Of a DNA stretch of 39,263 bases, positions 35,077 through 39,263 are shown piece by piece. Made by a program: the position numbers and the translations under genes. Under the pieces are notes generated by a model, which was not told the origin of the DNA, did not search any database, and saw nothing but the letters and a program-made list of their open reading frames with translations. How positions within the stretch are numbered: position 1 is the first letter of the stretch; each line of letters begins with the position of its first letter. Source of the stretch: an uncultured Bacteroides sp. (GTDB lineage: Bacteria; Bacteroidota; Bacteroidia; Bacteroidales; Bacteroidaceae). The DNA lies in contig CALADS010000026.1 in the NCBI GenBank assembly GCA_937890825.1, positions 1 to 39,263 on the forward strand, given 5' to 3'.

Positions 35077-36973
35077 CTTGAAGATAGAACGCCTCTACGT
35101 GCTCACTGAATCGGGACAGGTGGCCTACGACGAACGCTTCCACCCCGGCGTGAACATCATCCGGGGCGAAAACGGCAGCGGCAAGTCCACCATCACCCAC
35201 CTGCTGTTCTACGGCTTGGGCGGCGACTACACCCGCTTTGTGCGCCAGGCCCAGCACTGCTCGGAAGTGTGGGTACAGACCTGCATCAGCGGTGCCACCC
35301 TCACCCTGCAACGCCTGTTGCGGAAAGACGACCACGGACACATCCAGAAGCAGCAGGGCATGACCCTCTACTGGTGTACGCTCGACGAAGCCCTGGCACA
35401 CCCCGAACAAGGGCAAACCTACGGCTACAAGCACACCCCTCACCGGCGCAGCTTCTCGTCCGTACTCTTCGAAGCCTTGGACATCCCCCAGGCACAGGCC
35501 GACAGCAACCTCACCCTGCACCAGCTATTGCGCCTGCTCTACATCGATCAGGAGTCGCCCACCTCGTCGCTCTTCTACTACGAACAGTTTGATAGCCAGC
35601 AGACCCGCGAAACCGTAGCCGAACTCCTGATGGGCATCTTCGACGAAGCCCTCTACCAGGCCAAAATCCATCTGAACGAGGTGGAGAGCCTCATCCAAGA
35701 CACCAAAAACAACCTGCGTTCGCTGGAGAAACTCCTCACCAAGGAGCAACGCTCCTCGGTCTTTCTGCAGGGAGAGATAGACCGGCTCCTCCGGGAAGAA
35801 GAAAAGTACGATCTGGCCGTGCAGCAGCTTCGCGCAGGCCAGCAAACCGACCTCAAAATCAAACCACAAATCAACGAACAGAAAAAAGAAGTACAGCAGC
35901 TGACCCTGGAACTGCAAAAGGCAGAAGAGCAGGAAATCGGCCTGGGGCAGAGCATCACCGACACCCAATTCTTTCTGAACGAACTGCGCCGCAAGCAGGC
36001 CGCCCTGCGCCAGACCCTCAGCACCCGGCAACTCATGGGCACCCTGCGGCTCACCTATTGCCCCGAATGCCTCAACCCGCTGCCCGACCATGTACCCCCC
36101 GGCACCTGCCGCCTGTGCAAGTCGCCCACGGAACACGAGTCCGACCTCACCCACGTCCGCCGGCTCCTCTCCGAAATCAGCTTCCAGCTGACCGAATCCG
36201 AAGAGATCCTGGCCAACGACGAAAAGAGCCATGCAGAAACCCATACGAAAGTGCTTCGCCTGCGCACCCGGCTACGCACCGCCCAGCGGCAGTTGGATCG
36301 CCTGCTGAAAGACGTGACCGGCACCGCCGACCGCCAACTGGAAGACCTCTATTACCGGAAAGGACAAGTGCAGGGCGAACTGCTGCAATACCAGACCCTG
36401 CTGGAAAGCGCCCTCTACTACGAACGCCTGAAAGCCAAACAGCAAGAGCTGGAAGCCGACAAAGACCGGACCGAACGCTTTATCCTCGCCAAGCAGAAAG
36501 GTCAGGAAGAACACCGCGAAGCCGTGCTGGCAGCCATCCGCCGCTTTGCCGTGTACTTTCTGCACCACGACCTTCAGCGAGAGCAAGCCTTTACCCTGGC
36601 CCGTACTGAAGAATTCTTTGTGAACTTCACGCAGAACATCACCTATCTGCAAAGCGAACACACCAAGTACAGCGCCTCGTCCACCTTCTTCCTGAAGCTG
36701 GTGACACGCTTCTCGCTGTTCTTCGCCTCGCTGGAGCTGCCCTGGATGCGGTTCCCCCGCTTCATCTTTGCCGACAACATGGAAGACAAAGGAATCGAGA
36801 CACCCCGCGCCCAGCACTTTCAGAAAACCCTGATAGAGAAGTTGAAGGAATACCCCGACGAGAGCTACCAACTGATCTATACCACCTCGTACATCACTCC
36901 GGAGCTGAACGAAAGCCCCTACGTGGTGGGCGACTACTATACCTCGGAGCATAAGAGTTTGAGAAATGTATAA
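35066..36973 (+). CDS. Coiled-coil ABC ATPase of an ABC-3C-like system
   Basis: This 635-residue protein has an SMC/Rad50-like layout. The Walker A is GENGSGKST at residues 34-42. Long coiled-coil segments (about 195-330 and 360-500) flank a zinc-ribbon-like CPEC (C332, C335) and CRLC (C348, C351). The second ATPase half has a signature-like SASS segment. The Walker B reads FIFADN with D570 followed by N571, then MEDKG. The D-N-x-E-D-K-G form, rather than D-E, agrees with what I recall of ABC-3C ATPases. ATP-driven engagement of a DNA or nucleoprotein target that triggers the partner proteins is the expected role, by analogy. It is the last gene of the four-gene operon. Confidence 0.85.
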   Translation: MDANLKIERLYVLTESGQVAYDERFHPGVNIIRGENGSGKSTITHLLFYGLGGDYTRFVRQAQHCSEVWVQTCISGATLTLQRLLRKDDHGHIQKQQGMTLYWCTLDEALAHPEQGQTYGYKHTPHRRSFSSVLFEALDIPQAQADSNLTLHQLLRLLYIDQESPTSSLFYYEQFDSQQTRETVAELLMGIFDEALYQAKIHLNEVESLIQDTKNNLRSLEKLLTKEQRSSVFLQGEIDRLLREEEKYDLAVQQLRAGQQTDLKIKPQINEQKKEVQQLTLELQKAEEQEIGLGQSITDTQFFLNELRRKQAALRQTLSTRQLMGTLRLTYCPECLNPLPDHVPPGTCRLCKSPTEHESDLTHVRRLLSEISFQLTESEEILANDEKSHAETHTKVLRLRTRLRTAQRQLDRLLKDVTGTADRQLEDLYYRKGQVQGELLQYQTLLESALYYERLKAKQQELEADKDRTERFILAKQKGQEEHREAVLAAIRRFAVYFLHHDLQREQAFTLARTEEFFVNFTQNITYLQSEHTKYSASSTFFLKLVTRFSLFFASLELPWMRFPRFIFADNMEDKGIETPRAQHFQKTLIEKLKEYPDESYQLIYTTSYITPELNESPYVVGDYYTSEHKSLRNV

Positions 36974-37003
36974 AGAATACATACTATTTCTTAATTATTT
37001 CAC

Positions 37004-37011
37004 TATCTTTG
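37004..37011 (+). promoter_or_regulatory. -7 promoter element for the ATPase/nuclease-like pair
   Basis: TATCTTTG lies in the 60-bp gap after the ABC gene and 22 bp before the ATPase ATG, which argues for a separate transcription unit. Confidence 0.6.
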
Positions 37012-37033
37012 TAGATAGAAAACGTTCATCATT

Positions 37034-38341
37034 ATGATACTCAAACTGGTCAATATAAACAAGATTCAGCAAGCCTCCATTAATTTGGAGGGTCTTACCG
37101 TCATAGCCGGTGTAAACGATACCGGAAAAAGTACGGTAGGGAAAACTCTGTTTTCACTGATAAAAGCCATCGGAAACATCAATACACATAACGATGAGCT
37201 GCGACGTGCCAAAGTGACCCAAGCAGTACAGAGACTCAATGTACTGTACAGACATAATGAAGAGGAATTGTCCTTTTTAAAAGACTATTTTACCACTCTC
37301 CCCACCCGGATACAGGCACAAATGCTGTTGGAAGACGAAACAGCTACCCTGTCATTACTGGCAGACTGCCAGCACTGGATAGAGAACAAGGAAATGACTC
37401 CCCAACTGCGAGTCAAAGTCCTTAAGACATTGGCCAAACTAAAAGAAAGTGTGGAAGTGCTGAACAATCCTGCACTGAAATTAAAAAAAGAATTCTCCTC
37501 TGTATTAGAGGCAGAATTCCAAAACTCCATCTGCCGATACGACACCCCCTCATCGCTCATTGTATTTGCCGATGACTCCTATGGTGCTCATTTGGAAATC
37601 AGCCTTGAGAACAACCAGATTCAGCATATAAACGCCTCTCAATTGGAAGATATTTCATCCATAGATGCCACGTTTATCGAATCGCCCCTATACATACACC
37701 TATTAAATACCTTGGTGAATGCCCGAACACTTCAAGAAGAGAATGATTCTTTCAGCAGTATATTGGCTCGCCCATTGGTCAATTATCACGTAAAAGACCT
37801 GGCGCAAAAACTCGATGCCTTTAGAATCGAAAAAAATAACTCTTCCGCATCACGGCCTGAGCAGAAGATAGACATTACCTCCATCACCGGTGGAAAATTT
37901 GTCTATCACTCGCCCGACCGCACTCTGTATTGGGAGAAAGACGGCCAAAGATACGTTCCGGTAAATGTAGCTTCCGGCATCAAAGCCTTCGGTGTGATGC
38001 AGATGCTGCTTGAAACCCAACATATCAATGAAAACAAACTTTTGATTTGGGATGAACCAGAGAATCACCTGCATCCCGAATGGCAGATCAAATTTGCCCA
38101 ATTTCTGGTATTATTGTCCAAGAGCGGAATACCGGTGCTCATCAGTTCGCACAGTCCCTATTTCATACAGGCCATCCGCTACTTCAGCAATGAAGAGAAA
38201 CTGCAGAAATATGTGCACTACTACCTGGCAGAAGAAACTGAAACCGGAGGTAGCAATCTGGAAGAAGTTACCGACGACCTCAACCGCCTGTTCCTAAAGC
38301 TGGCTGAGCCTATGAATCAAATTATCAACCTTGGAGTTTGA
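37034..38341 (+). CDS. AAA/OLD-type ATPase, candidate defence component
   Basis: This 435-residue ATPase of the OLD/AAA_21-like ABC group has a Walker A GVNDTGKST at residues 26-34, the Walker B LLIWDEPENHLHPE with D340/E341, and the H-loop SSHSPYFIQA with H373. A helical insert (about 50-270) separates the two halves. There is no Toprim domain after the ATPase core, so it is not a complete OLD nuclease. Its stop overlaps a possible TTG start of the next gene. Single ATPases of this type paired with a small nuclease occur in several phage-defence systems (for example Septu-type). It does not look like a specific named one. Confidence 0.85.
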   Translation: MILKLVNINKIQQASINLEGLTVIAGVNDTGKSTVGKTLFSLIKAIGNINTHNDELRRAKVTQAVQRLNVLYRHNEEELSFLKDYFTTLPTRIQAQMLLEDETATLSLLADCQHWIENKEMTPQLRVKVLKTLAKLKESVEVLNNPALKLKKEFSSVLEAEFQNSICRYDTPSSLIVFADDSYGAHLEISLENNQIQHINASQLEDISSIDATFIESPLYIHLLNTLVNARTLQEENDSFSSILARPLVNYHVKDLAQKLDAFRIEKNNSSASRPEQKIDITSITGGKFVYHSPDRTLYWEKDGQRYVPVNVASGIKAFGVMQMLLETQHINENKLLIWDEPENHLHPEWQIKFAQFLVLLSKSGIPVLISSHSPYFIQAIRYFSNEEKLQKYVHYYLAEETETGGSNLEEVTDDLNRLFLKLAEPMNQIINLGV

Positions 38342-38355
38342 AAACTACCCATATC

Positions 38356-39003
38356 ATGACACCAGCAGAACTCTACAACAGCATCAAGCAGCAGATGACA
38401 ATGGCGGATACCTCCATCTGCCAATTGCACAAACCTTGCACAGCTACACCTGCTTGCGTTCAACCTCAAAATCATCCCATGCTTGATTTTGATGAAGTAG
38501 AGAAACGGTGGCATCAACAAAAAGGAATGAAAAGTACCGCCTCTGTAGACGCATTGTCGCATACAGGAAGAACACTTTGCATGATAGAAATAAAAGGATG
38601 GAAGATGTTTTTAAAACATCAGCCCATTGCACAACAATCGGCTTCCACCCCTCAACAAGTCAACCAACTAACCCAAAAAATAGAGAAGCAAACAAACAGT
38701 TACCAACTGCAAGACAAGCTGTTGAAGAGTATTGAAGTTTGCGAAGAGATGTCACAGAACAATAATCTGCCGCTGTATATGCCTGTAGCCTATATTTTAG
38801 TTACAGATATAGACCCTACTATCAACGCAGCAGCCGTATTTACACAACAGTTGAATATGTTGGCATCTACCTCTAGCAATTGGGAAACAGTCTGTGCACA
38901 GCACCTTTCTAAACGGTTTCAGCAACAGACAGCCGGCATGAATAACATCCGTTCCTACTTCATATACTGCAAACAGTTGGACAATTTGTTGGCCAAATTG
39001 TAA
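38356..39003 (+). CDS. Putative PD-(D/E)xK nuclease-like partner of the ATPase
   Basis: From the ATG at 38356 the product is 215 residues. A TTG at 38338 that overlaps the ATPase stop is an alternative start. Residues 65-80 read V-D65-x12-E78-I-K80, in a pattern of loop, strand and E-x-K that fits a PD-(D/E)xK restriction-like core. Upstream FDEVEKRW could supply the first helix. The C-terminal half is helical with a strand IAYILVTDID-like segment (PVAYILVTDID). No family name is certain. Tight coupling to the ATPase suggests they work as a pair. The nuclease reading is inference from one motif. Confidence 0.7.
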   Translation: MTPAELYNSIKQQMTMADTSICQLHKPCTATPACVQPQNHPMLDFDEVEKRWHQQKGMKSTASVDALSHTGRTLCMIEIKGWKMFLKHQPIAQQSASTPQQVNQLTQKIEKQTNSYQLQDKLLKSIEVCEEMSQNNNLPLYMPVAYILVTDIDPTINAAAVFTQQLNMLASTSSNWETVCAQHLSKRFQQQTAGMNNIRSYFIYCKQLDNLLAKL

Positions 39004-39021
39004 AAAGCAAATCTGAAATCT

Positions 39022-39213
39022 ATGACTACACAAACTTATTCCTATATTGCTTTTCATTCAACTACCTACGATACTTCCGTTTCTTATGCGAGTAAATTGA
39101 TGCATCTTGGTAAGAAGGATATCATCAGTGCGGCTGATTGGGTAGGCTTGTCGTTGCCTACATCCTATACCAAGGAAAAGATGGCTGGCGCTTTGTCGGA
39201 GTATGTGTTGTAA
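39022..39213 (+). CDS. Small protein with SAP/HeH-like helix-extension-helix
   Basis: This 63-residue ORF follows the nuclease-like gene after 18 bp. Residues ~27-62 (LGKKDIISAADWVGLSLP..., then TKEKMAGALSEYV) have the spacing of a SAP or HeH/Rho-N helix-extension-helix, a small nucleic-acid-binding unit. It could be a third component of the ATPase unit, a free small DNA-binding protein, or the N-terminal remnant of a larger gene. Base composition is similar to the pair upstream. Confidence 0.5.
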   Translation: MTTQTYSYIAFHSTTYDTSVSYASKLMHLGKKDIISAADWVGLSLPTSYTKEKMAGALSEYVL

Positions 39214-39252
39214 GCACTCAATAGCGTTTTAGGATGAGAAACAATCGGCAAA

Positions 39253-39260
39253 TACCTTTG
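39253..39260 (+). promoter_or_regulatory. -7 promoter element at the window end
   Basis: TACCTTTG lies three bases before the window ends and probably drives a plus-strand gene beyond it. Confidence 0.45.
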
Positions 39261-39263
39261 CAC

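Noticed and set aside
36058..36982. Overlapping frames on both strands within the ABC ATPase gene
   Set aside because: These are shadows of a C-rich coding sequence, with Pro/Arg-rich or Gly/Leu-rich translations and no motifs.
31500..39263. Integrase, transposase or attachment-site repeats bordering the accessory region
   Set aside because: I looked for these and did not find them, so the island call rests on gene content and composition only.

Overview
The window looks like chromosomal DNA from a gut Bacteroidales (Bacteroides/Phocaeicola type). The signs are the Bacteroidetes -7 promoter motif TAnnTTTG upstream of many genes, a SusC/SusD pair, a fused SecDF, lipoproteins with a cysteine after a short hydrophobic leader, and a NusG-like protein resembling the capsule antiterminator (UpxY) family. 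No species is claimed.

Positions 1-31.5 kb are mostly core genome. In order they hold: the 3' end of a tRNA-Asn and its terminator; a ComF-type phosphoribosyltransferase; a zinc-ribbon Nudix hydrolase; a large periplasmic TPR protein translationally coupled to an outer-membrane barrel; topA; argS (convergent, sharing a 24-bp hairpin terminator with topA); two overlapping rhomboid proteases; a lipoprotein M3 dipeptidase (dcp); secDF; tRNA-Arg(CCT) on the minus strand; korA-korB (2-oxoacid:acceptor oxidoreductase); a SusC/SusD pair whose susC is out of frame at a C6 run; upp; pckA; a small lipoprotein; typA (minus strand); and rpsO.

Downstream of rpsO, from about 31.6 kb to the end, the content becomes accessory. 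A strong hairpin and a gene-poor leader precede a NusG/UpxY-like antiterminator, which faces an HU-like gene on the other strand with only 17 bp between their ends. Then comes a tight four-gene plus-strand operon (33405-36973): two small proteins that share an N-terminal GGNNQ-x-LP motif, a protein resembling ABC-three-component (ABC-3C) middle component 5, and a coiled-coil ABC ATPase with a CxxC...CxxC insert. The second GGNNQ protein ends in a YYLTGKCFINW-type tail that I associate with ABC-3C C-terminal domains. I see no enzymatic effector domain in the operon. I read this as a candidate conflict/defence system of ABC-3C type with an unusual effector-less architecture, and it is the best candidate here for something undescribed. 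It also carries phased 11-bp and 13-bp repeats around its first two genes.

A separate, more AT-rich two-gene unit follows with its own promoter (37034-39003): an OLD/AAA-type ATPase and a protein with a D-x12-E-x-K nuclease-like motif. A short SAP/HeH-like ORF comes next, and the promoter of a gene lying beyond the window. The 31.6-39.2 kb stretch therefore looks like a defence or accessory island next to rpsO. This is inference: no integrase, transposase or attachment repeat was found.
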